Shown here piece after piece: positions 34,282 to 43,453 of a stretch of 61,058 nt of DNA. Source of the stretch: Bacillota bacterium (GTDB lineage: Bacteria; Bacillota; Clostridia; Acetivibrionales; DSM-1351); contig JAEXFI010000006.1 in NCBI GenBank assembly GCA_023400235.1, positions 1 to 61,058 of the forward strand, given 5' to 3'. Both the position numbers and the translations under genes were made by a program. Position 1 is the first letter of the stretch. Every line of letters starts with the position of its first letter. The notes beneath the pieces were generated by a model. It made no database searches. It saw only the letters and a program-made list of their open reading frames with translations, and had not been told where the DNA came from.

Positions 34282-35367
34282 ATGCAGAGCAAAATGTTAA
34301 TAAAAAAACAAGAGCAGTCTACAGATAAAACAAATAATCCTGTGAATAATAATCATATGAGCAAACCTGCTGCAAAGAAAAAAAACGTAAGAACAACTGA
34401 TTGTGTGAAATTGTGGCAGTTGATGCTTAATGATCCTGACAGTATAACAAGTGAAGAATTCCTATTTTTACAATCAGTTATAGGATATCAACAAGCAGTA
34501 AAAATAAGACAGGAGGCAAAACTACGCAAAAAGCAGAGAAAATTAGGACAGGCTAATGTCACTACGAAGCCTCTTATATTACAACATCACGAAGATAAGG
34601 TTATTCAAAAAGTAGTTGCAGGTAAAATTAAGTTATATGCACCAATTACTGGTGTAGAAACAGAGATAAATGTTAGCGATGCTGAAACTATAAAATATTT
34701 AAGAAGTCAGGGGTATTCGGAAAGTCCTCCTAAGAAGGATGAGGAGGGGACGGGAAAGAGTGGTGGCTATAAGTTTAGCGTAAAAGGAGAAGAACTTTTA
34801 AAGCAGATTGAACTTCCTTCATCTGAGAATTATAATGGTAAATCATATTATGTATATGATAATGATGGAAAACTTATTGGAATTAGGTGTCAAGACGTAG
34901 GGGATGGTGGTGTAACAATAGGTTATGGAAGCTACACAAGTTGGAGTGATACTGAAAAAATAAAAAAGTTAAAATCTAAGTATGGAATTACCGCTGGAAT
35001 GTCAGCAAAGGAACTGTTTAATATAGTGGTTCCAATAAATGATAGTATGGAGATGATGCGAGAAGAGATAAACTCGAAAACAGAGAAGTTGATTAACAAT
35101 GTTATTAAACCAAATGGAATAAAGCTTACGCAACAGCAATTTGATGCTTTATTAATTCATAGATATATGGTTGGCTCTTTTAATGATGGTCTAGTAGATT
35201 ATTTAAAAGATAGTAACGGAAACTATAAAAGAGATAAATTGACAGGTGTAATGTTAGATTATTTAAAGGGGCTTAAGTCGTGGGATAAGTATGGAAAAGG
35301 TTGGACAAAACGAATCGATAATGAAATGAATATATTCTTTAATGGAGATTACAAGAAAACATTCTAA
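34282..35367 (+). CDS. Lysozyme-like (GH24 type) protein with eCIS-effector-like N-terminus
   Basis: A 361-residue protein. The C-terminal ~190 residues look like a T4/lambda-type muramidase: catalytic-type Glu in GEELLKQIELPSSEN, GGVTIGYGSYTSW, LTQQQFDALLIHRYMVGSFN and the end RIDNEMNIFFNGDY. The Lys/Asn-rich N-terminus carries FLFLQSVIGYQQAVKIRQ, similar to the LQ-x-x-IGNQA-V motif of many contractile-injection-system cargo proteins. No signal peptide is seen. RBS TAGGAGTG precedes ATG 34282. Base composition is far more AT-rich than the flanking spore genes. The next gene, a lipoprotein, may protect against it (inference). Confidence 0.7.
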   Translation: MQSKMLIKKQEQSTDKTNNPVNNNHMSKPAAKKKNVRTTDCVKLWQLMLNDPDSITSEEFLFLQSVIGYQQAVKIRQEAKLRKKQRKLGQANVTTKPLILQHHEDKVIQKVVAGKIKLYAPITGVETEINVSDAETIKYLRSQGYSESPPKKDEEGTGKSGGYKFSVKGEELLKQIELPSSENYNGKSYYVYDNDGKLIGIRCQDVGDGGVTIGYGSYTSWSDTEKIKKLKSKYGITAGMSAKELFNIVVPINDSMEMMREEINSKTEKLINNVIKPNGIKLTQQQFDALLIHRYMVGSFNDGLVDYLKDSNGNYKRDKLTGVMLDYLKGLKSWDKYGKGWTKRIDNEMNIFFNGDYKKTF

Positions 35368-35414
35368 ATATTGCAATATATCAATAAAATTATTGCTATA
35401 GGGGGTTTAGAATT

Positions 35415-36248
35415 ATGAGAAAGTACATACTGCTAAAAATATTATTGAGTTTGGCTTTATTATTTTGTTCATGCTCACATATGCAGAACCCGAGCATTTC
35501 ATCAAAAACAGCAAGTGTGAATGGTCAAATAAACACATATAAAGGAAATATTGAAGAGAAAGCAAATAAAAATGATAAAGATATATGGAAGGGACAATGG
35601 AACAGGTTTAATACCGACACCTACAATCTGTCATCAATTGATATAACAGAAGTTAAAGATTCAGGTTTCACTTTTAGTATAGAAGCAGAAAGCGGTGCCA
35701 ATATCGGCACTGTTGATGGCTCAGCTGTATTTGATGAAAATAGTAATGCAGTATATGAGTCTGATGACGGCTTTAAAGTACAATTTAGTATAAGTAATAA
35801 TATTTTAAAAGTTAATATTCTATCTGGAAATGAATCTGATTACGCAGCTTCTGGTGTCACTTTTAAAGGGTTTTATAAAAAAGATAAAATTGAAAGACCG
35901 AGCCTTGTAAGTCAAGGAATATTTGTTAGTGAAGAGCAAGAAACGATATTTAAAAAACTTGTTGGAAATGAATATGATAGTTTCTTATATTCATTTATGA
36001 AGATATCTGAATTAGATGATATAGATGGTTTTGGAGCCAGGGTGCGTTCAGGAACTGTTAAAGGCTTCTCAGGAACAATTGAAGCAATTATCATGGTGAA
36101 TTCAAAAAACTTAATTTGGGCCGCTTATATCGATGATGATGGTAAAATCAGATATTTTACTAATGACATTAAGTCAAAAATACTACCCAAAACGATAGAT
36201 AAGTGGAGGGAAGGTTTTAAGGATAAAGAAGTCATTTTAGTAAAATAG
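35415..36248 (+). CDS. Putative lipoprotein, possible immunity partner
   Basis: A 277-residue protein with a lipoprotein signal peptide (KILLSLALLFCSCS; lipid-bearing Cys at 18 or 20). The mature part has WKGQWNRFNTDTYNLSSIDITEV, then IEAESGANIGTVDGSAVFD and ASGVTFKGFYKK, a beta-rich pattern seen in small surface domains that resemble lysozyme-inhibitor-like proteins. It follows the lysozyme-like gene by 47 bases with GGGGG as ribosome binding site. An exported lipoprotein beside a lysozyme suggests immunity, unproven. AT-rich like its partner. Confidence 0.65.
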   Translation: MRKYILLKILLSLALLFCSCSHMQNPSISSKTASVNGQINTYKGNIEEKANKNDKDIWKGQWNRFNTDTYNLSSIDITEVKDSGFTFSIEAESGANIGTVDGSAVFDENSNAVYESDDGFKVQFSISNNILKVNILSGNESDYAASGVTFKGFYKKDKIERPSLVSQGIFVSEEQETIFKKLVGNEYDSFLYSFMKISELDDIDGFGARVRSGTVKGFSGTIEAIIMVNSKNLIWAAYIDDDGKIRYFTNDIKSKILPKTIDKWREGFKDKEVILVK

Positions 36249-36435
36249 AAAAATTTGTAAATGCAAAACTTTACAGTTATACGAAGTAAATTTTATAAAT
36301 ATTACAGATAATCCCAATAAATTGCTTGAGTCTTGGGGAAAAGGTAATATGAATAATGAAGCGTTTATCAGGAGAAACAAAACATACTTAGGTTCTGGAA
36401 GTGAGAAGGAAATGAAAATGTCCGATGTCATATAA
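36249..36435 (+). pseudogene. Coding remnant in the AT-rich insertion
   Basis: One frame stays open for about 60 codons up to TAA 36433-36435 and encodes ..NFINITDNPNKLLESW..SEKEMKMSDVI, which looks like genuine protein sequence without a start codon or ribosome binding site of its own. It is probably the tail of a lost gene of the cassette. No family recognised. Confidence 0.35.
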
Positions 36436-36462
36436 GTAAATATCGCCGTTATATTCATAAGC

Positions 36463-36499
36463 AAAGCCAGCAGGAAGCAACAGCCTGTTGGCTTTGTTT
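36463..36499 (+). terminator. Terminator at the right edge of the insertion
   Basis: AAAGCCAGCAGG (36463-36474) pairs with CCTGTTGGCTTT (36484-36495) with one G-T pair, followed by GTTTCC. It isolates the insertion from the spoVA operon. Confidence 0.7.
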
Positions 36500-36608
36500 C
36501 CTCAGAAATTCAATTTTTATAATAATTTCTGAATATCTGCAAAGAATACTAGTGTTACAGGCCACTAGATGTTTGGCTGTGTAATTATCAAAGATTTATG
36601 GAGGTATT

Positions 36609-37052
36609 ATGAACAAAAGTTTTACAAAGGAGGAATACTCGCAATATGTTAAAAGTGTTTCTCCCAATTCAAAGCTATTTTTAAATATAATAAAGGCATT
36701 CCTTGTGGGAGGAAGCATTTGCGTCATAGGTCAGGTTATTTTCAACTGGCTCAAAGGCAGAGGCCTGGAGCCCGAAATGGTATCCGGGCTTACCAGTGCA
36801 ATAATGATTTTTCTGGGAGCATTTTTTACAGCCCTGAATGTATACGATGAACTGGGCAGGTTTGCCGGGGCAGGTTCAATAGTGCCAATAACCGGCTTTG
36901 CAAATTCTGTAGTGTCTCCCGCCATGGAGTTTAAGACAGAGGGCTATATTATGGGTACAGGAGCCAAAATGTTTGTGATAGCAGGCCCTGTTATAGTTTT
37001 TGGTATATGTGCCTCAATTCTTGTGGGGGTCATTCACTACGTTATATTTTAA
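36609..37052 (+). CDS. spoVAC: Stage V sporulation protein AC
   Basis: A 147-residue membrane protein with about four spans; the signatures FLVGGSICVIGQ and GFANSVVSPAMEFKTEGYIMGTGAKMFVIAGPVI match SpoVAC. In other species SpoVAC is a mechanosensitive inner-membrane channel component that moves Ca-dipicolinate during sporulation and germination. TGGAGG precedes ATG 36609. First gene of spoVAC-AD-AE. Confidence 0.97.
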   Translation: MNKSFTKEEYSQYVKSVSPNSKLFLNIIKAFLVGGSICVIGQVIFNWLKGRGLEPEMVSGLTSAIMIFLGAFFTALNVYDELGRFAGAGSIVPITGFANSVVSPAMEFKTEGYIMGTGAKMFVIAGPVIVFGICASILVGVIHYVIF

Positions 37053-37102
37053 GCGGTTTTCAGAACGCTTAAAATCGACTTTATGTTCAAGGAGACAGTT
37101 AA

Positions 37103-38122
37103 ATGGCAGAAAGACATATAGGCAAACAGACGGTGATTTTTAAAAATCCGCCGTCCATTAAGGCTACCGCAAGCATTGTAGGCCCCAAGGAGGGAAAGGG
37201 CGAACTCAGGCAAAGCTTTGACTATATCATCCCCGATGAGCTGTGGGGTGAGGACAGCTGGGAAAAGGCCGAGAGCAAGCTGGTAAAAGAAACCCTGTCA
37301 AAGGTGCTGCAGAAGGGGAGCCTGAGCAACGACCAGATAGAATATGTTTTGGGAGGCGATTTGCTGAACCAGTGCATAGCGGCAAACTACGGTCTCAGAG
37401 AGACAGATATACCTTTTTTCGGGCTCTATGGAGCCTGCTCCACAATGGCTGAATCCATGAGCCTTGGGAGCATGCTCATAGACGGAGGCTATGCGGACAA
37501 TGTGGTGTGCATGACCTCAAGCCATTTTTGCTCCGCAGAAAGGCAATTCAGATATCCTCTGGAATTGGGAAGCCAGCGGGCACCTACCTCACAGTGGACG
37601 GTGACCGGCTCGGGCGCAGCACTGCTGACCTCGGATCAGACAGGCCCCTATATAAGGTATGTGACTACCGGTAAAATAAACGATATGGGCATCAGCGACG
37701 TGAACAATATGGGAGCAGCCATGGCCCCGGCTGCAGCCGACACCATACTGACCCATTTTGCAGATACGGGACTTACTCCTGATTACTACGATTTGATTGT
37801 AACGGGAGACCTGGGCAAGGTGGGAAAAAAGATATGCCTGGACCTGCTTAATATGAACGGCATAGACCTGGAAAACAGATTTAATGACTGCGGAGTCATG
37901 ATTTTCAACACAAAGGCTCAGGACACACATGCCGGAGGCAGCGGCTGCGGCTGTTCCGCTACTGTGTTTGCGGGACACATATACAAGGAAATGATGAAGG
38001 GCAACCTGAAGAGAGTGCTGTTTATTGCAACCGGAGCCTTGATGAGTCCTGTCAGTACCCAGCAGAAGGAGAGCATTCCAGGAATAGCACATGCGGTGAG
38101 TATACACAGGAGTCTGGATTAA
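37103..38122 (+). CDS. spoVAD: Stage V sporulation protein AD
   Basis: A 339-residue thiolase-fold protein that binds dipicolinic acid in other species. Typical stretches: YGACSTMAESMSLGSMLIDGGYADNVVCMTSSHFCSAERQFRYPLE, DYYDLIVTGDLGKVG and GSGCGCSATVFAGHIYKEM. AAGGAGA precedes ATG 37103. Middle gene of the spoVA operon. Confidence 0.97.
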   Translation: MAERHIGKQTVIFKNPPSIKATASIVGPKEGKGELRQSFDYIIPDELWGEDSWEKAESKLVKETLSKVLQKGSLSNDQIEYVLGGDLLNQCIAANYGLRETDIPFFGLYGACSTMAESMSLGSMLIDGGYADNVVCMTSSHFCSAERQFRYPLELGSQRAPTSQWTVTGSGAALLTSDQTGPYIRYVTTGKINDMGISDVNNMGAAMAPAAADTILTHFADTGLTPDYYDLIVTGDLGKVGKKICLDLLNMNGIDLENRFNDCGVMIFNTKAQDTHAGGSGCGCSATVFAGHIYKEMMKGNLKRVLFIATGALMSPVSTQQKESIPGIAHAVSIHRSLD

Positions 38123-38159
38123 ATCAATATATTCCGTAACAGGTGGATGGGAGATTGCT

Positions 38160-38516
38160 ATGAGTTATATAAATGCTTTTTTGGTTGGAGGAGTAATCTG
38201 TGCCATAGGTCAGGTGCTTATAGACAAGACAAAGCTCACTCCGGCCAGGATTCTGGTTTTGTTTGTAGTGTCGGGAGTACTGCTGACAGCCTTGGGCGTA
38301 TATCAGAAGCTTGTGGATTTTGCAGGCGCCGGCGCTACCGTACCCCTTACGGGGTTTGGCTATACCCTGGCTAAGGGAACCTTCAGAGAGGTTGAGCAGT
38401 CGGGCTTGATGGGAGCCTTGACCGGCGGATTTAAGGCAGCGGCTGCCGGACTTGGAGCCGCAATATTTTTTGGTTACATTATGTCAGTGGTATCAAAGCC
38501 CAAAGCAAAAAGATAG
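38160..38516 (+). CDS. spoVAE: Stage V sporulation protein AE
   Basis: A 118-residue membrane protein with FLVGGVICAIGQVLIDKTKLTPARILV, the SpoVAE (AEb) signature, and PLTGFGYTLAKG. It shares the FLVGG..CxIGQ motif with SpoVAC, reflecting an old duplication. GGGAG precedes ATG 38160. It completes the minimal clostridial spoVAC-AD-AE set. Confidence 0.96.
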   Translation: MSYINAFLVGGVICAIGQVLIDKTKLTPARILVLFVVSGVLLTALGVYQKLVDFAGAGATVPLTGFGYTLAKGTFREVEQSGLMGALTGGFKAAAAGLGAAIFFGYIMSVVSKPKAKR

Positions 38517-38520
38517 GTTG

Positions 38521-38555
38521 AAAGCCGGGAATAGTAATTTTTGTCCTGGCTTTTA
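38521..38555 (+). terminator. Terminator of the spoVA operon
   Basis: AAAGCCGGGA (38521-38530) pairs with TCCTGGCTTT (38544-38553), followed by TATA; the T-run is inside the stem end. Confidence 0.65.
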
Positions 38556-38764
38556 TACTGCTTTTCCAAAAAAAAATAGAACTTTAATAGAAATTTTATG
38601 AAAGGTGCATTGTATAATTCAACATATTAAACAAAAATATGGATATTGAGAGGAATTTCAAAAAAAATATAGAATTTTGTATAAATATTTTATATAATTA
38701 AGTATGGTTTTTTGTTCATACAATGAAATATGAATTTAATCTATGGAAAACAAGGTGGACAAAG

Positions 38765-39229
38765 ATGAATATAGAATACATAAATCCTTTTATCGAAGCA
38801 AGTCAGACAGTCTTAAAGCAGGTTGCCAATGTTGATGCAAGGCTGGGCAAGGTTTTTCTGAAATCTGCTCCTTACAGAGGAGAATCAATTCTGATTATTG
38901 TGGGTATAACTGGAAAGATAAGGGGTCAGGCCGTATTTACCATGACCAAGTCGGTGGCCTTTAAGATAGCATCGGCTATGATGTTTGGAATGCCTGTGGA
39001 AGAATTAAACGAGATATCCAAGAGTGCATTATCCGAACTGACAAACATGATTTTGGGAAACACTGCTACCATACTTTATAACAAGGGCATAGGAATAGAG
39101 ATTACACCTCCGTCTTTGCTGCTGGGTGAGAATCTTCAGATATCGCCTTCAAAAATGAAAACTATTTGCATTCCGCTTTACCTGAATGACGAAGAAATAC
39201 TTGAAATAGATATATCTGTTGAGGAATAG
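38765..39229 (+). CDS. CheX-type chemotaxis protein
   Basis: A 154-residue protein of the CheX/CheC phosphatase family, which dephosphorylates CheY-P. The motif EISKSALSELTNMILGNTA (about 87-105) carries the catalytic E..N pair of the family. ATG 38765 is chosen because AGGTGG stands seven bases upstream; ATG 38723 is alternative. It stands alone, away from other chemotaxis genes, so the partner response regulator is not evident. Confidence 0.88.
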   Translation: MNIEYINPFIEASQTVLKQVANVDARLGKVFLKSAPYRGESILIIVGITGKIRGQAVFTMTKSVAFKIASAMMFGMPVEELNEISKSALSELTNMILGNTATILYNKGIGIEITPPSLLLGENLQISPSKMKTICIPLYLNDEEILEIDISVEE

Positions 39230-39274
39230 AATTTGCTTATATAATAATAAAAATGATAGAATATAATCATAGAG

Positions 39275-39301
39275 AAAAAGATGGTGTATACCATCTTTTT
39301 C
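39275..39301. terminator. Bidirectional terminator after cheX-like gene
   Basis: AAAAAGATGG (39275-39284) pairs with CCATCTTTTT (39291-39300) around a six-base loop. Confidence 0.8.
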
Positions 39302-39348
39302 TGTTGAGTGCACTTTATAAGAGCATTAAAGCATGAAAGGAGTTTGGC

Positions 39349-39846
39349 ATGGCACTTAATATTGTACTAGTTGAACCTGAGATACCGCAGAATACCGGTA
39401 ACATAGTGAGAACCTGTGCTGCAACAGGTGCTGTTCTGCATTTGGTGGGGCCGCTGGGGTTTTCCATAGAAGATAGATATTTAAAAAGGGCCGGACTGGA
39501 TTATTGGAATGAGGCTACCATTAAATATTATGAAGGCATAGAGGAGTTTTTAAAGCAGCACGGAGGCGGGAGGCTGTATTTCTCCACCACCAAAGCTGTC
39601 CATAACTATTGTGACATAGAATATGAGGAGGACTGTTTCCTTCTTTTCGGTAAGGAAACAGCCGGCCTTCCGGAGGAACTGCTGAAGGAAAACCAGGATA
39701 CCTGCATACGAATTCCCATGAACGAGGGAATCAGGTCCCTGAACCTGTCCAATTCCGTAGCTATAATCCTGTATGAGGCTTTACGGCAAAAAAACTTTGA
39801 AAATATGAAGATTGAAGGCAAGCTGGTCAAATATGACTGGTGCTGA
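39349..39846 (+). CDS. trmL: tRNA (cytidine(34)-2'-O)-methyltransferase
   Basis: A 165-residue SPOUT-class methyltransferase. Motifs: NIVLVEPEIPQNTGNIVRTCAATGAVLHLVGPLGF at the N-terminus, LLFGKETAGLPEELL in the middle and IRIPMNEGIRSLNLSNSVAIILYEALRQ forming the knotted SAM site. TrmL methylates the wobble base of certain leucine tRNAs. AAAGGAG precedes ATG 39349. Confidence 0.95.
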   Translation: MALNIVLVEPEIPQNTGNIVRTCAATGAVLHLVGPLGFSIEDRYLKRAGLDYWNEATIKYYEGIEEFLKQHGGGRLYFSTTKAVHNYCDIEYEEDCFLLFGKETAGLPEELLKENQDTCIRIPMNEGIRSLNLSNSVAIILYEALRQKNFENMKIEGKLVKYDWC

Positions 39847-40004
39847 AAACAAACTGTGATAAATATAAAAAAATGGGTATATTATAATGGGAGTGACTCC
39901 CGATTTTATTATGCTGCAAAAACGCCGGCCGTCAAATGGAAGTTTGGGCCGGATTTAGATAAAATATCAGGGATGAAGCAGAAAAATTAAGGAGTGGGTC
40001 GGTT

Positions 40005-41117
40005 TTGGTTAACAGAGACAGAATGGTTAATGAGTTTTTGGAACTTGTAAGAATAGACAGCTTGTCCTTAAAAGAGAGGCAGATGTGTGATACTCTGAAG
40101 CAGAAGCTTCGGGAACTGGGCTTTGAGCCTGCTGAGGATGATGCCGGACAAAAGCTGGGCGGGCAGTGCGGCAATATTATTTGTACTATTAAGGGGAACA
40201 AGGCTGTTCCCGCAGTTCTCATAACTGCGCATATGGATACTGTGGTTCCCGGGACAGGGAAAAAGCCGGTCATTGACGGAGATATAATAAAAAGTGACGG
40301 CAAAACAATACTGGGGGGCGATGATGCTGCGGGCATAGCCATAATACTGGAGACCTTGAAGACAATCAGGGAGCAGAAGCTGGAGCATGGAGATATCCAG
40401 GTGGCTTTCACCATAGCTGAGGAAATAGGCCTGCTGGGTGCAAAGCATATGGATTTCAGCAAGATATACGCAAAATATGGCTTTGTTTTGGACAGTGACG
40501 GCAAAATCGGGTGTGCAGCGGTAAAGGCTCCTTCACAAAACAAGATAAATGTGGTTGTAAAGGGGAAGGCGGCACATGCCGGCATGGAACCTGAAAACGG
40601 CATAAGCGCCTTTTCCATAATGTCCGATGCCATTTCCTCCATGAAGCTGGGCAGAATTGATGAGGAAACAACTGCCAACATCGGCATAGTTCAAGGCGGT
40701 GTTGCAACAAACATTGTGTGTGACAGAGTTATAATAAATGCTGAAGCAAGGAGCCGTCAGGCTGAAAAGCTCCAGGCACAGACCCTGCATATGCAGGAAT
40801 GCTTCCAAAAGGCGGCGGAAAAATGGGGCGGACAGGTAGAATTTACCTGGGAAAACGAATATCCTGCTTTCAACATAGATGCTGATGCCCAGATTATTAA
40901 TATAATGCAAAAAGCTGCACAAGACAGCGGATTTGTTTTTGAGGCGGTTACAACCGGAGGAGGCAGCGATACCAATATTATAAACTCCAAGGGTATTCAG
41001 GCAGTGGACTTAAGTGTAGGTATGACCAAGGTACACAGCGTAAATGAGCAAATATCAATAACCGATATGGAAAATGCCGTAGTTTTCTTGATTTCAATTT
41101 TAAAGAATATCAACTGA
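40005..41117 (+). CDS. M20 family metallopeptidase (peptidase T-like)
   Basis: A 370-residue M20 peptidase. Metal and catalytic residues: ITAHMDTVVPG (first His and Asp), GGDDAAGIAI (bridging Asp), AEEIGLLGAKHMD (general base Glu), and the C-terminal His in MTKVHSVNE. The Lid/dimerisation domain lies between about 180 and 290 (GKAAHAGMEPENG). It resembles PepT-like tripeptidases of clostridia. Start TTG 40005 follows AAGGAG by ten bases. Confidence 0.9.
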   Translation: MVNRDRMVNEFLELVRIDSLSLKERQMCDTLKQKLRELGFEPAEDDAGQKLGGQCGNIICTIKGNKAVPAVLITAHMDTVVPGTGKKPVIDGDIIKSDGKTILGGDDAAGIAIILETLKTIREQKLEHGDIQVAFTIAEEIGLLGAKHMDFSKIYAKYGFVLDSDGKIGCAAVKAPSQNKINVVVKGKAAHAGMEPENGISAFSIMSDAISSMKLGRIDEETTANIGIVQGGVATNIVCDRVIINAEARSRQAEKLQAQTLHMQECFQKAAEKWGGQVEFTWENEYPAFNIDADAQIINIMQKAAQDSGFVFEAVTTGGGSDTNIINSKGIQAVDLSVGMTKVHSVNEQISITDMENAVVFLISILKNIN

Positions 41118-41161
41118 CCTGCGACGTACTTCATCGGTACGGAAAAATAGGGGGATTTGTG

Positions 41162-42073
41162 TTGCAGACAATCACATTAAAAATATCAGAAATAACCATA
41201 GATGATAAGCAGGTATTCGACAAGTATTTAAAATTGTCCGACTCCAGAGTATCAGAACTGAACTTCACTAATTTCTTCATGTGGAGGGACTACTACAAAA
41301 TCAGCTATAGCATAGTAAATGATTTTTTATGCATAATTTCATCGATGGAATCGGGTGCACCCTTTTGCTTCTTTCCCATTGGAGATTACAAAAGGAAGGA
41401 TGAATTAAGATGTGCCATATACATTATGAGAGAGCATTTTGCCGAAATGGGCTGGAACTTTGTCATGAAAAGGGTTTCGGCCCAGCAGCTTTCCCTTCTG
41501 GAAACCCTGGGGTTTTGCTTCAGGTCCGGCGAAGACAGGGACAACTTTGACTATTTGTACTCTGTGGGCAGCCTTTCCACATTGGCAGGAAAGAAACTGG
41601 ACGGAAAGAGAAATCATATAAACAAGTTTAAGAAGCTCTATTCCTTTGAATACGAAAAGCTTACGGCTTCAAATATTTCCGACTGCAAGGACATACTGGA
41701 AAAATGGTGTATTCAAAGAAATTACACTGAGAGCGCCAGCCTTGTTGCAGAGAGAAAGGCAAATCTTGACCTGCTGGACAATTACAAGAGCCTGGAGCTG
41801 GAGGGGGCCGTCATTAAGGTTGACGGTGTCCCCGAGGCTTTTACCGTGGGCGAGCAGCTCAGCAGCGACACGGTGGTAATTCATATAGAAAAGGCAAATG
41901 CAGACATACATGGACTGTATCCGTTAATAAACCAGCAGTTTCTGGCCAACCAGTGGTCCCATATGGAATATGTGAACCGGGAGCAGGATTTGGGGCTGGA
42001 AGGGTTGAGAAAAGCCAAACTTTCGTATAATCCCGTGAGTTTTGTAGAAAAATATACAGTTGAACTTTGTTAA
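41162..42073 (+). CDS. DUF2156 (phosphatidylglycerol lysyltransferase C-terminal-like) protein
   Basis: A 303-residue double-GNAT-fold protein of the DUF2156 family. Characteristic blocks are LNFTNFFMWRDYYKISYSIVNDFLCI near the N-terminus, RNHINKFKKLYSFEYEKLT, and IHIEKANADIHGLYPLINQQFLANQW..YVNREQDLGLEGLRKAKLSYNP at the end, where acyl transfer occurs in relatives. Start TTG 41162 is eight bases after AGGGGG; GTG 41159 is equally possible. Substrate unknown. Confidence 0.9.
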   Translation: MQTITLKISEITIDDKQVFDKYLKLSDSRVSELNFTNFFMWRDYYKISYSIVNDFLCIISSMESGAPFCFFPIGDYKRKDELRCAIYIMREHFAEMGWNFVMKRVSAQQLSLLETLGFCFRSGEDRDNFDYLYSVGSLSTLAGKKLDGKRNHINKFKKLYSFEYEKLTASNISDCKDILEKWCIQRNYTESASLVAERKANLDLLDNYKSLELEGAVIKVDGVPEAFTVGEQLSSDTVVIHIEKANADIHGLYPLINQQFLANQWSHMEYVNREQDLGLEGLRKAKLSYNPVSFVEKYTVELC

Positions 42074-42101
42074 ATAATTATTAATTTAGCTGTTTACACT
42101 A

Positions 42102-42130
42102 TTGAAAATGTTTTTGAAATATTATAGAAT
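42102..42130 (+). promoter_or_regulatory. Probable gapA promoter
   Basis: TTGAAA (42102-42107), 17-base spacer, TAGAAT (42125-42130), about 115 bases before the start codon. Confidence 0.6.
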
Positions 42131-42245
42131 TAGTTTTGGTTTAGGAAATTGAAACCAATTACTATGTTGATAAGCATTAATTTGCTTGGTTAAGAGACGA
42201 ATTACATCGTTTCAAATTAATAAAAAAACTTAGGAGGTAACAACA

Positions 42246-43256
42246 ATGGCAGTAAAAATTGGTATTAACGGTTTTGGACGTATTGGACGTCTGGTTTTCA
42301 GGGCTGCAGTGAACAACCCAAATGTAGAAGTAAAGGGAATCAATGATCCATTCATCGATCTCGAGTATCTCAAATATATGTTAACCTACGACACTGTTCA
42401 TGGTAAATTTGATGGTGATGTAAGTGTAGCTAATGGAAAATTGGTTGTTAACGGTAAAGAAATCGCTTTCTTTGCTGAAAAAGATCCATCAGCTATTGCT
42501 TGGGGCGCTTGCGGTGCTGAATACGTTGTTGAATCAACAGGTGTATTTACAACTACTGAAAAGGCTTCAGCTCACTTAAAGGGCGGCGCAAAGAAGGTTG
42601 TTATCAGTGCTCCTTCAAACGATGCTCCAATGTTCGTTATGGGCGTTAACAACGACAAGTACACTAAGGACATGGTTGTTGTATCAAACGCATCATGTAC
42701 TACCAACTGCTTGGCTCCTTTGGCAAAAGTAATCAATGACAACTTCGGTATTGTTGAAGGTCTTATGACTACAGTTCACGCTGCAACAAACACTCAGAAA
42801 ACTGTTGATGCTCCTTCAAACAAAGACTGGAGAGGCGGAAGATCAATCCTCGGAAACATCATTCCTTCATCAACCGGTGCTGCTAAGGCTGTTGGAAAGG
42901 TTATTCCTGAGTTGAACGGAAAATTGACTGGTATGGCTTTCAGAGTTCCTACAGCTGACGTTTCAGTTGTTGACCTGACTGTAAGACTTGAAAAAGCTGC
43001 TACTTACGAAGAAATCAAGGCAGCTGTAAAGACTGCTTCAGAAACCAGCTTAAAGGGTATCCTGGGCTACACTGAAGATGCAGTTGTTTCAACTGACTTC
43101 ATCCACGATGCAAGAACTTCAATATTCGATGCTGAAGCTGGTATCGCATTGAACGGAAACTTCGTTAAGTTAGTATCATGGTATGACAACGAATGGGGTT
43201 ATTCAAACAAGGTTGTTAACTTAATCCAACACATGGCTGAAGTTGACGCTAAATAA
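42246..43256 (+). CDS. gapA: Glyceraldehyde-3-phosphate dehydrogenase, type I
   Basis: A 336-residue glycolytic enzyme converting glyceraldehyde-3-phosphate, NAD+ and phosphate to 1,3-bisphosphoglycerate. NAD motif GINGFGRIGR is at the N-terminus, catalytic Cys151 in SNASCTTNCLAP, and WYDNEWGYSNK near the end. Codon use shifts toward GCT/GTT/GAA/TTC and differs visibly from neighbours, as expected for a highly expressed gene. TTAGGAGG precedes ATG 42246. Monocistronic. Confidence 0.98.
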   Translation: MAVKIGINGFGRIGRLVFRAAVNNPNVEVKGINDPFIDLEYLKYMLTYDTVHGKFDGDVSVANGKLVVNGKEIAFFAEKDPSAIAWGACGAEYVVESTGVFTTTEKASAHLKGGAKKVVISAPSNDAPMFVMGVNNDKYTKDMVVVSNASCTTNCLAPLAKVINDNFGIVEGLMTTVHAATNTQKTVDAPSNKDWRGGRSILGNIIPSSTGAAKAVGKVIPELNGKLTGMAFRVPTADVSVVDLTVRLEKAATYEEIKAAVKTASETSLKGILGYTEDAVVSTDFIHDARTSIFDAEAGIALNGNFVKLVSWYDNEWGYSNKVVNLIQHMAEVDAK

Positions 43257-43399
43257 TTAAAGCTTTCATATTAAGGGTTACAGGGTTTAGTTACAAGCAA
43301 TTGTTACTAAGTCGTGAATTGATTTGTTAGATGTAACTTTGTTTTAGTTGAATAACGAGAATAATTTTACAATTACAATTATTATCCCTAAAGTTTCTT

Positions 43400-43452
43400 A
43401 ACAGCACTTTTTTTAGATGTGATAAATCTATCTAAAAGGGGTGCTGTTTTAT
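43400..43452 (+). terminator. Long terminator hairpin after gapA, left edge of island
   Basis: AACAGCAC..TTTTTAGAT pairs with ATCTAAAA..GTGCTGTT, followed by TTATT. The first 15 bases (TAACAGCACTTTTTT) recur at 47449-47463, the right edge of the AT-rich island. Sequence 43257-43399 between gapA and this hairpin holds nothing else recognised. Confidence 0.75.
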
Positions 43453-43453
43453 T

